This document shows positions 30,290-39,808 of a stretch of 64,000 bases of DNA, one piece after another. Every line of letters starts with the position of its first letter. The first letter of the stretch is position 1. Under the pieces are notes generated by a model. The model did no database searches. It saw only the letters and a program-made list of their open reading frames with translations, and was not told the DNA's origin. This DNA is from Rhodovulum strictum (lineage in GTDB: Bacteria > Pseudomonadota > Alphaproteobacteria > Rhodobacterales > Rhodobacteraceae), in contig NZ_WJPO01000018.1 in the NCBI RefSeq assembly GCF_009649175.1, forward strand, positions 1 through 64,000, in the 5' to 3' direction. A program made the position numbers and the translations under genes.

Positions 30290-30739
30290 ATGACCGCGAT
30301 CCCGCGCCTTGCCCTGATCCTCGGCCTTGCCGGGCCGATCCCCTTCCTGTGGGGCGCGGCCACGGTGTTCATGCCGGAACTGGCCCGTTACGCACCGCCC
30401 GAAATCGGCCCGCGCTTTCGCGGGGTCGAGGTGCTGACGCTCTATGGCACGGTGATCCTGGCCTTCATGTCGGGGGTGCTGTGGGGGTTTGCCGCCAAGG
30501 CCACGGGGGCCAAGGCGGCGCTGGGCTACGGGCTGTCGGTGATCCCGGCGCTCTGGGCCTTTGCGGTACTGGGCGGCGCGGCGGGCAAGCCCATCCTGCC
30601 GCTGATGGCAGGTTTTGCCGGGCTTCTGCTGCTGGATGCGCTGTTCTGGATGATGAACATGACGCCGCGCTGGTGGATGCGGCTGCGGATCCTCCTGACC
30701 GCGGTGGTTCTGGCCTGTCTGGCCGTGCCGCTGCTCTGA
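30290..30739 (+). CDS. DUF3429 membrane protein
   Basis: This 149-residue protein has about five hydrophobic helices and the family segment YGTVILAFMSGVLWGFA. It follows ispH by 25 bp and precedes rnhA, probably in one transcript. Function unknown. Confidence 0.75.
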   Translation: MTAIPRLALILGLAGPIPFLWGAATVFMPELARYAPPEIGPRFRGVEVLTLYGTVILAFMSGVLWGFAAKATGAKAALGYGLSVIPALWAFAVLGGAAGKPILPLMAGFAGLLLLDALFWMMNMTPRWWMRLRILLTAVVLACLAVPLL

Positions 30740-30805
30740 GCCCTGGGCGGTTGACGGCGCCGGACCCGCCCCCTACACCCGCGCCGGACCCCTCAGGAAA
30801 GCGCC

Positions 30806-31258
30806 ATGCCCGATCTTTTCGCCTATACCGACGGCGCCTGTAGCGGCAATCCCGGCCCCGGCGGCTGGGGCGTGCTGTTGCAGGCCAGGGACGGCGCGCA
30901 GGTGGTGCGCGAGCGGGAATTGTCGGGCGGCGAGGCGGCGACGACGAACAACCGCATGGAATTGCTGGCCGCGATCTCGGCGCTGGAAAGCCTGACCCGG
31001 CCCGCGAAGATCACGGTGGTCACCGACAGCGCCTATGTGAAGAACGGCGTCACCGGCTGGATCCATGGCTGGAAGCGCAATGGCTGGAAGACCGCCGACA
31101 GGAAGCCCGTGAAGAATGTCGAGCTGTGGCAGCGGCTGGACGCGGCGCAGGCCCGCCATGAAGTGCGCTGGGAATGGGTGCGCGGCCATGCAGGCCATCC
31201 CGAGAACGAGCGCGCGGACGAACTGGCCCGGGCCGGCATGGCCCCCTACAAGCGGTAG
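30806..31258 (+). CDS. rnhA: Ribonuclease HI
   Basis: The 150-residue enzyme has the full DEDD set: [36 protein letters not shown] and ENERADELA. It removes RNA from RNA-DNA hybrids. Confidence 0.95.
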   Translation: MPDLFAYTDGACSGNPGPGGWGVLLQARDGAQVVRERELSGGEAATTNNRMELLAAISALESLTRPAKITVVTDSAYVKNGVTGWIHGWKRNGWKTADRKPVKNVELWQRLDAAQARHEVRWEWVRGHAGHPENERADELARAGMAPYKR

Positions 31259-31281
31259 CGCCCGGCCACGCGGTCGGATTT

Positions 31282-31302
31282 GGGTATTTTTTCCAAGAAG
31301 AA
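31282..31302 (+). repeat. Interspersed 21-bp repeat, copy 3
   Basis: GGGTATTTTTTCC followed by AAGAAGAA, 23 bp after the rnhA stop, reading with rnhA. It abuts the 3' end of the convergent hydratase gene. Confidence 0.8.
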
Positions 31303-31304
31303 GA

Positions 31305-32123
31305 TCAGTAACGGTCCTGCCCGTGCTCGACCTCGGCCGACATGCAGAGCCGCCCGTCCGGCCCCCGCACCCAGAGCCGGTCGCCCGCCCGGCAGAGCGT
31401 GGCGGCTTCGTGGTCGAAAAGCGCAGACCGGGCGCGGAAGCTGAAGCGGCGCAGCGGGCCCTGCGCCGTGGCCTTCAGCATCAGCAATTGCGCCAGAAGC
31501 GGCCCATGGACGACGAGCCCGCCATAGCCTTCGGTGCCGGTGGCATAGTCGCGGTCGTAATGGATGCGGTGGCCGTTGAAGGTGAGCGCCGAGTAGCGGA
31601 ACAGAAGCGTGGGGGAAAAGCGCGCCTCGGTCTCGTCCTCGGCCGCTTCGGGGGCGGGGGGCGGTGCGGGGCGGGAGGCGTCGGGGCAAGGATCCTCGCG
31701 ATAGACGATGTCCTGCCGCTCGCTGACCCGCAGCACACCCGCCTGCACGATATCATGGCGCAGAATGACGAAGGCCAGCGGGCCGCTGCGCCCCTGCTTG
31801 CGGGTGATGCCCTCGATCGTGGTGGTGCGTTCGGCCGGGATCCCGGCGCGCAGGGGGCCGAAGAAGGTCAATTCGCCACCCGCCCACATCCGCCGCGGCA
31901 GGCCAAGATCGGGCAGGAACGCGCCCAGCCGGGGGTGGCCGTCGCGGCCCAGTTCGGCGGGCGGGCGCGGATCCCAGAAATAGACCTGGTGGAAGAAGGG
32001 CGGCAGCGCGGTCAGATGGCCGGGCGGTGGGCCGTCCAGTCCCAGCGTGGCATGCAGCGCCGCGGCCCGGACCGGGTCCATCGCGTCGCGGAGGATATGC
32101 GTTCTGCCCAGCGCCTCGTTCAT
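31305..32123 (-). CDS. FAS1-like/MaoC-type hydratase (mesaconyl-C4-CoA hydratase-like)
   Basis: The 272-residue protein has a double hot-dog layout: an N-terminal half with PPFFHQVYFWDPRPP and RRMWAGGELTF, and a C-terminal half with SALTFNGHRIHYDRDYA, the MaoC-type active-site Asn/His segment, and GLVVHGPLLAQLLM. HTD2-type relatives hydrate mesaconyl-C4-CoA or beta-hydroxyacyl thioesters. Given mcd in this window, a C4/C5 acyl-CoA role is plausible but unproven. ATG 32123 starts the family N-terminus. Confidence 0.7.
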   Translation of the reverse strand: MNEALGRTHILRDAMDPVRAAALHATLGLDGPPPGHLTALPPFFHQVYFWDPRPPAELGRDGHPRLGAFLPDLGLPRRMWAGGELTFFGPLRAGIPAERTTTIEGITRKQGRSGPLAFVILRHDIVQAGVLRVSERQDIVYREDPCPDASRPAPPPAPEAAEDETEARFSPTLLFRYSALTFNGHRIHYDRDYATGTEGYGGLVVHGPLLAQLLMLKATAQGPLRRFSFRARSALFDHEAATLCRAGDRLWVRGPDGRLCMSAEVEHGQDRY

Positions 32124-32167
32124 GGGCCGGACGCTAGCCGCAGGCGGCGGAACGCGCAAGCGGGCGG

Positions 32168-32710
32168 CTAGCGGGCGATCTCGGCCTTCAGCGCGGCCAT
32201 CAGTTCTGCCAGCAGTTTCTGCCCCGTCTCGTTGGTCAGCCGACCCTCTGCGTCGAATTGCTGGGCGGCATTGCCCACCATCACCTCGGGCCCCGCCAAC
32301 AGCCGCGGGCGGAAGGCGACCAGGCAATGGCGCAGCGCGAATTGCGCGCGCGGCCCGCCCGCGATCCCGGCGGCGGCCGAGACGATCGCAACCGGCTTGT
32401 CCGCCCAAGGGTGGCCCCTGGTCCGGCTGATCCAGTCGAGCGCGTTCTTCAGCACACCCGAGATCGACTTGTTGTATTCCGGCCCCGAGATCACCACCGC
32501 ATCGGCCGCCGCGATCTGGTCGGCAAGGCGCTGGACCGGGGCCGGGATGCCCTCGGCCGCTTCGAGATCGCCATCGTATAGCGGCAGGCGCAGGTCGGCC
32601 ATCTCGAACCCGGCGGGATCGAACAGCCGCGCAGCCTCGCGCAGCAGCATGGTGTTGTAGGAACCTGCCCTGAGCGAGCCGGAAATCCCCAGAAGCCTGT
32701 ATCGGGCCAT
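32168..32710 (-). CDS. NADPH-dependent FMN reductase family protein
   Basis: The 180-residue flavodoxin-like protein has the FMN phosphate loop GISGSLRAGSYNTMLL and SGPEYNKSISGVLKNALDW. Family members reduce FMN, quinones, azo dyes or chromate with NAD(P)H. ATG 32710 fits the fold's first strand. Confidence 0.85.
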   Translation of the reverse strand: MARYRLLGISGSLRAGSYNTMLLREAARLFDPAGFEMADLRLPLYDGDLEAAEGIPAPVQRLADQIAAADAVVISGPEYNKSISGVLKNALDWISRTRGHPWADKPVAIVSAAAGIAGGPRAQFALRHCLVAFRPRLLAGPEVMVGNAAQQFDAEGRLTNETGQKLLAELMAALKAEIAR

Positions 32711-32829
32711 GTTGCTCTCTCCGCCTGTTTCCAACGAACCTAAGCCGCGGGCGCCGGGCTGCAAGCGGCGGGTTGTGCCCTCTGCCCGCTTGGCGCAGGG
32801 TGCGGCCCAGGCAGGACGGAGGGCAGCAT

Positions 32830-34491
32830 ATGGAACGGCATGGCGGGCGCATCCTGGCGGACCAGTTGGCGATACAGGGGGTCAGGCGGGTGTTTTCGGT
32901 GCCGGGCGAAAGCTTTCTGGCCGCCCTCGACGGGCTTTACGATGTGGGCATCCCGAACATCGTCTGCCGCCACGAGGGCGGCGCTGCGATGATGGCCGAG
33001 GCGTACGGAAAGATGACCGGGGCGCCGGGCGTGCTGTTCGTCACGCGCGGGCCAGGGGCGACGAATGCGGCCAGCGGGCTGCATGTCGCGCGGCAGGATT
33101 CGACACCGATGGTCGTGTTCGTCGGCCAGATCGCGCGCAGCGACCGGGACCGCGAGGCGTTTCAGGAACTGGACTATCGCCGCTTCTTCGGCCCGCTGGT
33201 CAAATGGGTGGCCGAGATCGACCAGACCGAGCGTCTGGCGGAATACATCGCGCGCGCCTTTCATGTGGCTGTCTCGGGCCGCCCCGGTCCGGTGGTGCTG
33301 GCGCTGCCCGAGGACATGCTGAGCGCGCGGGCCGACATCCCCGACCTGCCCCCCCCTGCCCGCCTGCCGCCCGAACCCGGCGCCGCGCAGGTCGGTGCCG
33401 TGGCCGAGGCGCTGGCGCAGGCCAAGCGTCCGCTGGTGGTGGTGGGCGGGCCGCATTGGTCGGCGCAGGCGGCAACGGATCTGGCGCGCTTTGCCGGGGC
33501 CCTCGACCTGCCGGTGGCGGTCAGCTTTCGCAGGCAGGGGCATATGGACAACCGCCATCCCTGCTATGTGGGCGATCTGGGCGTGGGGATGAACCCGAAG
33601 CTTGGCGCGCGGCTGGCCGCAGCCGATCTGGTTCTGGCACTGGGCACGCGGCTGGGCGACACGGCGACCAACGGCTTCACCCTGCTCGACCCCACAAGGC
33701 CGGGGCCGCGGATCGTGCATGTCCATGCCGATGCGGACGAGCTGGGCCGGGTCTGGCGCCCCGATCCCGGCATCGCGCAGCCCGCCCCTGCGATGGTCGC
33801 GGCGCTGGCGCGGCTGAACGGTCGGCCGGTGCCGTGGGGGGCCTGGCGGGCCGAGGCGCGGGCCGAATACGAGGCCTGGACAACGCCCCGGCAGACCCCC
33901 GGCGCGGTCCGGATGGAAGCGGTGATCGCTTGGCTCTCGGCCCATCTGCCCGAGGATGCGATCGTCACCAATGGCGCGGGGAATTACGCCGCCTTCCTGC
34001 ACCGCTATTTCGCCTTCAAGCGGCATGGCACCCAGCTTGCGCCCAGTTCGGGGTCCATGGGCTATGGCTTTCCCGCCGCGATCTCGGCCGCGCTGGAACA
34101 TCCCGGCCGGGCGGTGATCTGTCTGGCGGGCGACGGGTGTTTCCAGATGACGCTGAACGAGATGTCCACTGCCGTTCAGCACGGGGCAAGGGTGGTGGTG
34201 ATCGTGGCCAATAACGGCCGCTACGGCACGATCCGCATGCATCAGGAGCGCCGCTATCCGGGCCGGGTCAGCGGCACTGATCTGGCCAATCCCGATTACC
34301 CGGCACTGGCGCGGGCCTATGGGGGCGACGGGGTGGTGGTGACGGATCAGGCCGAATTCCCGGCCGCGATGGCGCAGGCACTGGCCTCGACCCTGCCCTT
34401 CGTGGTCGAATTGCAGCTTGACCCCGAGGCGCTGGCCACCGGCTTTACCCTGTCCGAGGCGCGCGCGATGGGCGAGGCGGGCGCCGGTTAG
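32830..34491 (+). CDS. Thiamine pyrophosphate-dependent enzyme (acetolactate synthase-like)
   Basis: The 553-residue protein has the three-domain TPP fold: catalytic Glu in CRHEGGAAMMAEAYG, a central Rossmann-like domain, and the cofactor motif from GDGCFQMTLNE to VIVANN. It resembles IlvB-like large subunits, but no IlvN regulatory subunit is nearby. It could be a decarboxylase or carboligase of unknown substrate. ATG 32830 follows GGAGGG. Confidence 0.8.
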   Translation: MERHGGRILADQLAIQGVRRVFSVPGESFLAALDGLYDVGIPNIVCRHEGGAAMMAEAYGKMTGAPGVLFVTRGPGATNAASGLHVARQDSTPMVVFVGQIARSDRDREAFQELDYRRFFGPLVKWVAEIDQTERLAEYIARAFHVAVSGRPGPVVLALPEDMLSARADIPDLPPPARLPPEPGAAQVGAVAEALAQAKRPLVVVGGPHWSAQAATDLARFAGALDLPVAVSFRRQGHMDNRHPCYVGDLGVGMNPKLGARLAAADLVLALGTRLGDTATNGFTLLDPTRPGPRIVHVHADADELGRVWRPDPGIAQPAPAMVAALARLNGRPVPWGAWRAEARAEYEAWTTPRQTPGAVRMEAVIAWLSAHLPEDAIVTNGAGNYAAFLHRYFAFKRHGTQLAPSSGSMGYGFPAAISAALEHPGRAVICLAGDGCFQMTLNEMSTAVQHGARVVVIVANNGRYGTIRMHQERRYPGRVSGTDLANPDYPALARAYGGDGVVVTDQAEFPAAMAQALASTLPFVVELQLDPEALATGFTLSEARAMGEAGAG

Positions 34492-34497
34492 GCGGCG

Positions 34498-35202
34498 CTA
34501 TTCCGCCGGGGCCATGTCCAGCGCCATGTCCAGCGCGGCGGCGCAATGCACCTGCACCGTGTCGAAGACCGGCATCGGCACATTGCCTGCGTGCAGCAGC
34601 ATGCCGACCTCGGTGCAGCCCAGGATCAGGCAATCGGCGCCGCGCTTGGCCAGCCGCATCGCGATATCCTCATAGGCGGTGCGGCTGTCGTCTCGGATCA
34701 CGTCGCGGCAAAGCTCGTCATAGATGATCCGGTGCGTGGTCGCGCGGTCCTCGGGGCCGGGCAGCATCGGCGACAGGCCCGCCGCGCGCAGCCGGTCGGT
34801 GTAGAAGCTTTGCTCCATCGTGTAGGCGGTGGCCATCAGGCCCGGCCGGGACAACCCCGCCGCCCGGATCGCCGCGGCGGTCGCGTCGGCGATATGCAGG
34901 AACGGGATCGTGACGCCCGCCATCATCGGCCCGGCCAGCTTGTGCATGGTGTTGGTGGCCAGGATCAGCAGCGAAGCGCCCCCCGCCTGCAAGGCGCGCG
35001 CCTCACGGTTCAGCAGACGGCCTGCCGCCTCCCAGTCGCCTGCGGCCTGCATCCGCTCGACCCCTGCGAAATCGAGCGAGCGGATCAGAAGTTCTGCCGA
35101 ATGCAGCCCGCCCAGCCTTTCGCGCGCGCCGCGGTTCAGCGCGTCGTAATAAAGCGCGGTCGAGGCGGCGGACATGCCGCCAAGAATGCCGATTGTCTTC
35201 AT
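34498..35202 (-). CDS. Aspartate/glutamate racemase family protein
   Basis: The 234-residue protein starts KTIGILGGMSAAST and has the two active-site segments LATNTMH and LGCTEVGMLL. The first position is Thr83 instead of Cys; the second is Cys196. This Thr/Cys pair is the arrangement I recall for the broad-specificity racemase YgeA of E. coli, rather than the Cys/Cys of aspartate racemase. It converges with the TPP enzyme gene. Confidence 0.82.
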   Translation of the reverse strand: MKTIGILGGMSAASTALYYDALNRGARERLGGLHSAELLIRSLDFAGVERMQAAGDWEAAGRLLNREARALQAGGASLLILATNTMHKLAGPMMAGVTIPFLHIADATAAAIRAAGLSRPGLMATAYTMEQSFYTDRLRAAGLSPMLPGPEDRATTHRIIYDELCRDVIRDDSRTAYEDIAMRLAKRGADCLILGCTEVGMLLHAGNVPMPVFDTVQVHCAAALDMALDMAPAE

Positions 35203-35345
35203 GCCTGTCTTCCCAATGTCAGCCCGGTGATGAAACAGCGCGGATGCACGCGCAAGGCGACAAAGCGAAACCGGCGGGCCTCCGCCGAAAGATGCGGACG
35301 AGCCGCGTCAACCACCGCTTAACCCGGTTCTGCCCCGATACCGCA

Positions 35346-35639
35346 ATGGTACGGATGCTGCCCGTTCTGATCGTCCTGAGCCTGGCGGGCTGCGATTCAC
35401 CCGGACCGGAATTCGGCGCCCTGCCCGGCACGCGGGTCGTGGTCGAGGGGTCGCATTTCGCGGTGCGCCGCAAGGACGGCACGGCACAGGCGATCCGGCT
35501 GAATGCCGGGCATCGCCCCGGCACGATGGCACGCGGCGCACGGGCGATCGAACTGGGCACGGGCTGCCGGATACGCCCCGGCACGCTGTCCGGCGATCCG
35601 GCGGTGATCTATGCCCGCCTGAGCTGCGCGGCCCCCTGA
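35346..35639 (+). CDS. Small putative lipoprotein
   Basis: The 97-residue product has a short signal peptide with lipobox LAGC (MVRMLPVLIVLSLAGC). The mature part of about 80 residues has no recognised motif. The start could be either ATG 35346 or ATG 35355. It overlaps the convergent GNAT gene by 31 bp. Confidence 0.6.
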   Translation: MVRMLPVLIVLSLAGCDSPGPEFGALPGTRVVVEGSHFAVRRKDGTAQAIRLNAGHRPGTMARGARAIELGTGCRIRPGTLSGDPAVIYARLSCAAP

Positions 35640-36109
35640 TCATCGCGCAGGCACAGCCCGATCCGCTTTTCCATGAACATGTTCGAGGAGATGTCGGGAT
35701 ACCCGCCGAACGGCGCGCAATCCTGATAGCCCATCCGGCGGTATAGCTGCACCGCCGCCGCCAGCGCCGCTCCGGTTTCCAGCCGCAGAAGCCCCAGCCC
35801 GATATCGCGGGCGGCGGCTTCCAGATCCTCCATCAGCGCGCGGCCGATGCCCTGCCCGCGCTGGGCGGTATCGACGTAGAGCCGCTTGATCTCGCCATAT
35901 TGGCCCTGATCGACCAGCGCGACGCAGCCCACGGGCGCCCCGGCGCGGCGGGCGACAAGGAACTGGGTGGAACTGTTGGCCAGTTCCTCGGCCGAATAGC
36001 TGAAACATTCCTCGGGCGGATAGACCGCCAGCAACGCGGCCTGGCTGGCCTCGATCAGGGCCCGTCCGCTGTCGGACAGGGCGGATTCGGTTGCGATGGT
36101 CACAGGCAT
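35609..36109 (-). CDS. GNAT family N-acetyltransferase
   Basis: The 166-residue GNAT has the acetyl-CoA loop QRGQGIGRALMEDLEAAA after the GEIKRLYVDT strand and a LYRRMGYQDC C-terminal segment. The acceptor is unknown. Confidence 0.85.
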   Translation of the reverse strand: MPVTIATESALSDSGRALIEASQAALLAVYPPEECFSYSAEELANSSTQFLVARRAGAPVGCVALVDQGQYGEIKRLYVDTAQRGQGIGRALMEDLEAAARDIGLGLLRLETGAALAAAVQLYRRMGYQDCAPFGGYPDISSNMFMEKRIGLCLRDDQGAAQLRRA

Positions 36110-36271
36110 GGGGGGACACCCTTTCGCAAAATCTTAACACCGGTCACCCGGCGCAGGCACGCCGTCAAGAGCCGCCGCAGCACCGTAGCGGGAGGCTGAT
36201 ATGCACAGGCGGCAAGGCTTCAATATCTTGTGGACAAGTCGCCAAAGCCGCCCACATGCAGGGCCACGCGC

Positions 36272-36300
36272 TTGACAGCGCGAGCGCCCCAGCCAAGGAT
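36272..36300 (+). promoter_or_regulatory. Putative sigma-70 promoter of smc
   Basis: A perfect -35 TTGACA (36272-36277) and AAGGAT (36295-36300) are 17 bp apart, ending 37 bp before the smc GTG start. Confidence 0.5.
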
Positions 36301-36337
36301 CGAAAGATCCACGCGGGAATCAGGACAGGACGACTCG

Positions 36338-39300
36338 GTGCGCTTTACCCGGCTCCGGCTGAACGGTTTCAAGAGCTTCGTCGATCCCACCGATCTGGTG
36401 ATCGCCGAGGGGCTGACCGGCGTTGTCGGGCCGAATGGTTGCGGCAAGTCGAACCTGCTTGAGGCGCTGCGCTGGGTGATGGGCGAAAACCGCCCGACCG
36501 CGATGCGCGGCGGCGGCATGGAAGACGTGATCTTTGCCGGTGCCGCCACGCGGCCCGCGCGCAACTTTGCCGAAGTCAGCCTGCTCATCGACAATTCCGA
36601 ACGGCTGGCCCCCGCCGAGTTCAACGACAGCGACATCCTTGAGGTCGTGCGCCGGATCACCCGCGACGCGGGGTCGGCCTACAAGCTTGGCGGCAAGGAG
36701 GTGCGCGCGCGCGACGTGCAGATGCTGTTCGCCGATGCCTCGACCGGCGCACACTCTCCGGCGCTGGTGCGGCAGGGCCAGATCTCGGAACTGATCAACG
36801 CCAAGCCCCGCAACCGCCGCCGCGTGCTGGAAGAAGCCGCGGGCATCTCGGGGCTTTACCAGCGCCGCCACGAGGCCGAATTGCGGCTGAACGCGGCCGA
36901 GCAGAACCTTGCCCGGGTGGACGATGTGCTGGACCAGTTGGCCCAGCAGCTTGCGCAACTGGCCCGGCAGGCGAAACAGGCCGCGCGCTATCGCGAGATC
37001 GCCGAGGAATTGCGCCGCGCCGAGGGGCTGTTGCTGTTCCGCCGCTGGCAGGAGGCCGACACCGCCCGCGCCATGACCGAGGCGCTGCTGACCGAGCGCA
37101 CCCGCGCCGCCGCCGCCGCAGAGGCCGCCGCGCGCAAGGCCGGTGCCGCGCGCGAGGCAGCCGAGACCGCCCTGCCGCCCCTGCGCGAGGAAGAGGCCAT
37201 CGCCGCCGCGATCCTGCAACGGCTGGCCGTGCAGCGCGATGCGCTGACCGAGCAGGAAACCCGCGCCCGCGCCGCGATCGAGACGCTGACCGGCCGGATC
37301 ATGCAGCTTGGCCGCGATATCGAACGCGAGACCGGCCTGAACCGCGATGCGGGCGAGACGCTGGCGCGGCTGGACGAGGAACGCGCCGATCTGGATGCGG
37401 CCCATGACGGGCACGAGGCCGCGCTGGAAATCGCGTCCGAGACCGCGCATGAGGCGGCCGCCATCCTGCGCGACCGCGAGGATGTGCTGAGCCAGAAGAC
37501 CGAGGACATGGCCCGCCTGTCGGCCCGCCACCATTCGGCCCAGCGCCTGCGCGAGGATGCCGCCCGGACATTGGCCCGCAACGAGGCCGAGGCCGCCGGG
37601 GCCCGCGCCGCGGTGACCGAGGCGCAGGGCGCGCTGGCATCGGCGCGCGCGGCGGTCGAGACCGCAGGCGAACGGCAGGACCAGACGGCCGACGCCGCCG
37701 AGGCCGCCGAAGCCGCCCTGATCGCCGCCGACGAGGCGCGCGGCAATGCCCAGGCGCGCGAGGCCGAAGCCCGGGCCGACAAGGCACAGGCCGAGGGCGA
37801 GGCGAACGCCCTGCGCGCCGAAGTTGCCGCCCTTGCCCGGCTGGTCGAGCGCGATGCAACCGAAGGCGGTCAGGTGCTGGACCTTCTGGCTGTCGAGAAG
37901 GGCTATGAAAAGGCGCTGGGGGCGGCGCTTGCCGACGATCTGCGCGCCCCCGAGGCGCGCGACGCGGCGGCTTCGGGCTGGGCCGCCCTGCCCCCCTATG
38001 ACCGGCCGCAACCACTGCCCGAGGGGGCCGCGCCGCTGGCCGCGCACGTAACGGTGCCGCCGCTCTTGCTGCGCCGGATCGGGCAGATCGGGCTGGTGGC
38101 GGATCGCGAAACGGGGATGCGGCTGCAACCCGCGCTGAGCCCGGGCCAGAGGCTGGTCAGCCGCGAGGGCGATCTGTGGCGCTGGGACGGGTTCCGCGCA
38201 GGCGCAGGCGATGCCCCCAGCGCCGCCGCGCTGCGCTTGCAACAGCTTAACCGGCTGGCGGATCTGCGCCGCGATCTGGACGCGGCCACGGCCCGGGCCG
38301 ATGAAGCGGCCCGCGCGCATCAGGATCTGGCCGAGGCGCTGGCCGCCGCGACCGAAGCCGACCGCGCCGCGCGCGAGGCCCGCCGCGCCGCCGACCGCGA
38401 TCTTGCAGAGGCGGGGCGGGCGCTGTCGCGCGCCGAGGCCGAGCGCGACATTGCCGCCAGCCGCCTGGAAACCGCGAAGATGGCCGTCTCGCGCCACGAC
38501 GACGAATCCACTGCCGCCCGCGCGCGCCTGCGCGAGGCCGAGGCGGCGCTGGCCGGGCTGGGCGATCTGGAGGCCGCGCGGGCCGAGCTTGAGGATGTCC
38601 GCACCACGGTCGAGGCCGCGCGGATGACGATGATCGCCCGCCGCGCCGCTCATGACGAACTCAAACGCGAAGCCGAAGCGCGGCAGCGCCGTCTGGTCGA
38701 GATCGCAAGGGAAGTGGCGACCTGGCGCAAGCGGCTGGACAATGCCGAAACGCGGATCGCCGAACTGGCCGAGCGCAAGGCGGCGTCAGAGGCCGATCTG
38801 GAGGAAGCCGCCGCCGCGCCCGAGGAAATCGCCGCGAAGCGCGAGGAACTGGACGCCGCCATCGGGCAGGCCGAGGACCGGCGGCAGCGCGCGGCCGATG
38901 CGCTGGCCGAGGCCGAGACCGCCCTGCGCGAGGCCGACCGCGCCGCGCGCGAAGCCGAACGCACCGCCGGCGAAGCCCGCGAGGCCCGCGCCGGGACCGA
39001 AGCCCGGGCCGAGGCCGCGCGCGAGACTGCCGCCCAGGCCGCCGCCCGCATCACCGAGGAGATGGAGACGACGCCCGCGGCACTTCTGGACCGGCTGGGC
39101 GCCGATCCCGAGCGGATGCCCTCTGCCGAACAGATCGAGCATGACGTCACCCGACTGAAACGCCAGCGCGAGGCGCTGGGCGCGGTCAACCTGCGCGCCG
39201 AGGAAGATGCCCGCACGGTCCGCGCCGAACACGAGACGCTGGCCACCGAAAAGCGCGATCTTGAGGACGCGATCCGCGCGCTGCGCTCGGGCATTGCCAG

Positions 39301-39796
39301 CCTGAACCGCGAGGGGCGCGAACGGCTTCTGACCGCGTTCGAGCAGGTGAACTCGAACTTCGCGATGCTGTTCACGCATCTGTTCGGCGGCGGCGAGGCG
39401 CGGCTGGTGCTGGTGGAATCCGACGATCCGCTGGAGGCCGGGCTGGAGATCATGTGCCAGCCGCCGGGCAAGAAGCTGTCGACCCTGTCGCTGCTGTCGG
39501 GGGGCGAACAGACGCTGACGGCGCTGGCGCTGATCTTTGGCGTGTTCCTTGCGAACCCGGCCCCGATCTGCGTGCTGGACGAGGTGGACGCGCCGCTGGA
39601 CGATGCCAACGTCACCCGGTTCTGCGACATGCTCGACGAGATGACGCGCCGGGCCGACACGCGCTTTCTGATCATCACCCACCACGCGATCACCATGAGC
39701 CGGATGAACCGGCTGTTCGGCGTGACCATGGCCGAACAGGGCGTCAGCCAGCTTGTCTCGGTCGATCTGAGCCGGGCCGAGGCGCTGGTCGCCTGA
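36338..39796 (+). CDS. smc: Chromosome segregation protein SMC
   Basis: The 1152-residue ATPase has Walker A GPNGCGKSN, two long Ala/Glu/Arg-rich coiled coils (about residues 170-480 and 640-960) around a hinge, and the C-terminal signature LSGGEQTLTALALI with Walker B CVLDEVDAPLDD. It compacts and aligns chromosome arms with ScpAB. GTG 36338 is chosen because the family start (RFTRLRLNGFKSF) follows it and AGGA precedes it. Confidence 0.95.
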   Translation: MRFTRLRLNGFKSFVDPTDLVIAEGLTGVVGPNGCGKSNLLEALRWVMGENRPTAMRGGGMEDVIFAGAATRPARNFAEVSLLIDNSERLAPAEFNDSDILEVVRRITRDAGSAYKLGGKEVRARDVQMLFADASTGAHSPALVRQGQISELINAKPRNRRRVLEEAAGISGLYQRRHEAELRLNAAEQNLARVDDVLDQLAQQLAQLARQAKQAARYREIAEELRRAEGLLLFRRWQEADTARAMTEALLTERTRAAAAAEAAARKAGAAREAAETALPPLREEEAIAAAILQRLAVQRDALTEQETRARAAIETLTGRIMQLGRDIERETGLNRDAGETLARLDEERADLDAAHDGHEAALEIASETAHEAAAILRDREDVLSQKTEDMARLSARHHSAQRLREDAARTLARNEAEAAGARAAVTEAQGALASARAAVETAGERQDQTADAAEAAEAALIAADEARGNAQAREAEARADKAQAEGEANALRAEVAALARLVERDATEGGQVLDLLAVEKGYEKALGAALADDLRAPEARDAAASGWAALPPYDRPQPLPEGAAPLAAHVTVPPLLLRRIGQIGLVADRETGMRLQPALSPGQRLVSREGDLWRWDGFRAGAGDAPSAAALRLQQLNRLADLRRDLDAATARADEAARAHQDLAEALAAATEADRAAREARRAADRDLAEAGRALSRAEAERDIAASRLETAKMAVSRHDDESTAARARLREAEAALAGLGDLEAARAELEDVRTTVEAARMTMIARRAAHDELKREAEARQRRLVEIAREVATWRKRLDNAETRIAELAERKAASEADLEEAAAAPEEIAAKREELDAAIGQAEDRRQRAADALAEAETALREADRAAREAERTAGEAREARAGTEARAEAARETAAQAAARITEEMETTPAALLDRLGADPERMPSAEQIEHDVTRLKRQREALGAVNLRAEEDARTVRAEHETLATEKRDLEDAIRALRSGIASLNREGRERLLTAFEQVNSNFAMLFTHLFGGGEARLVLVESDDPLEAGLEIMCQPPGKKLSTLSLLSGGEQTLTALALIFGVFLANPAPICVLDEVDAPLDDANVTRFCDMLDEMTRRADTRFLIITHHAITMSRMNRLFGVTMAEQGVSQLVSVDLSRAEALVA

Positions 39797-39808
39797 GCGG
39801 CCTCAGGC
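39791..39808. terminator. Possible bidirectional hairpin at the smc 3' end
   Basis: GCCTGAG and CTCAGGC form a 7-bp stem with a 4-base loop spanning the stop codons of both convergent genes (smc and the hydroquinone reductase). There is no clear T tract, so terminator function is uncertain. Confidence 0.35.

Noticed and set aside
36320-38653. A 777-codon frame antisense to smc
   Set aside because: Its low-complexity Gly/Arg/Leu composition mirrors the coiled-coil codons of smc; no motif or ribosome site supports it.
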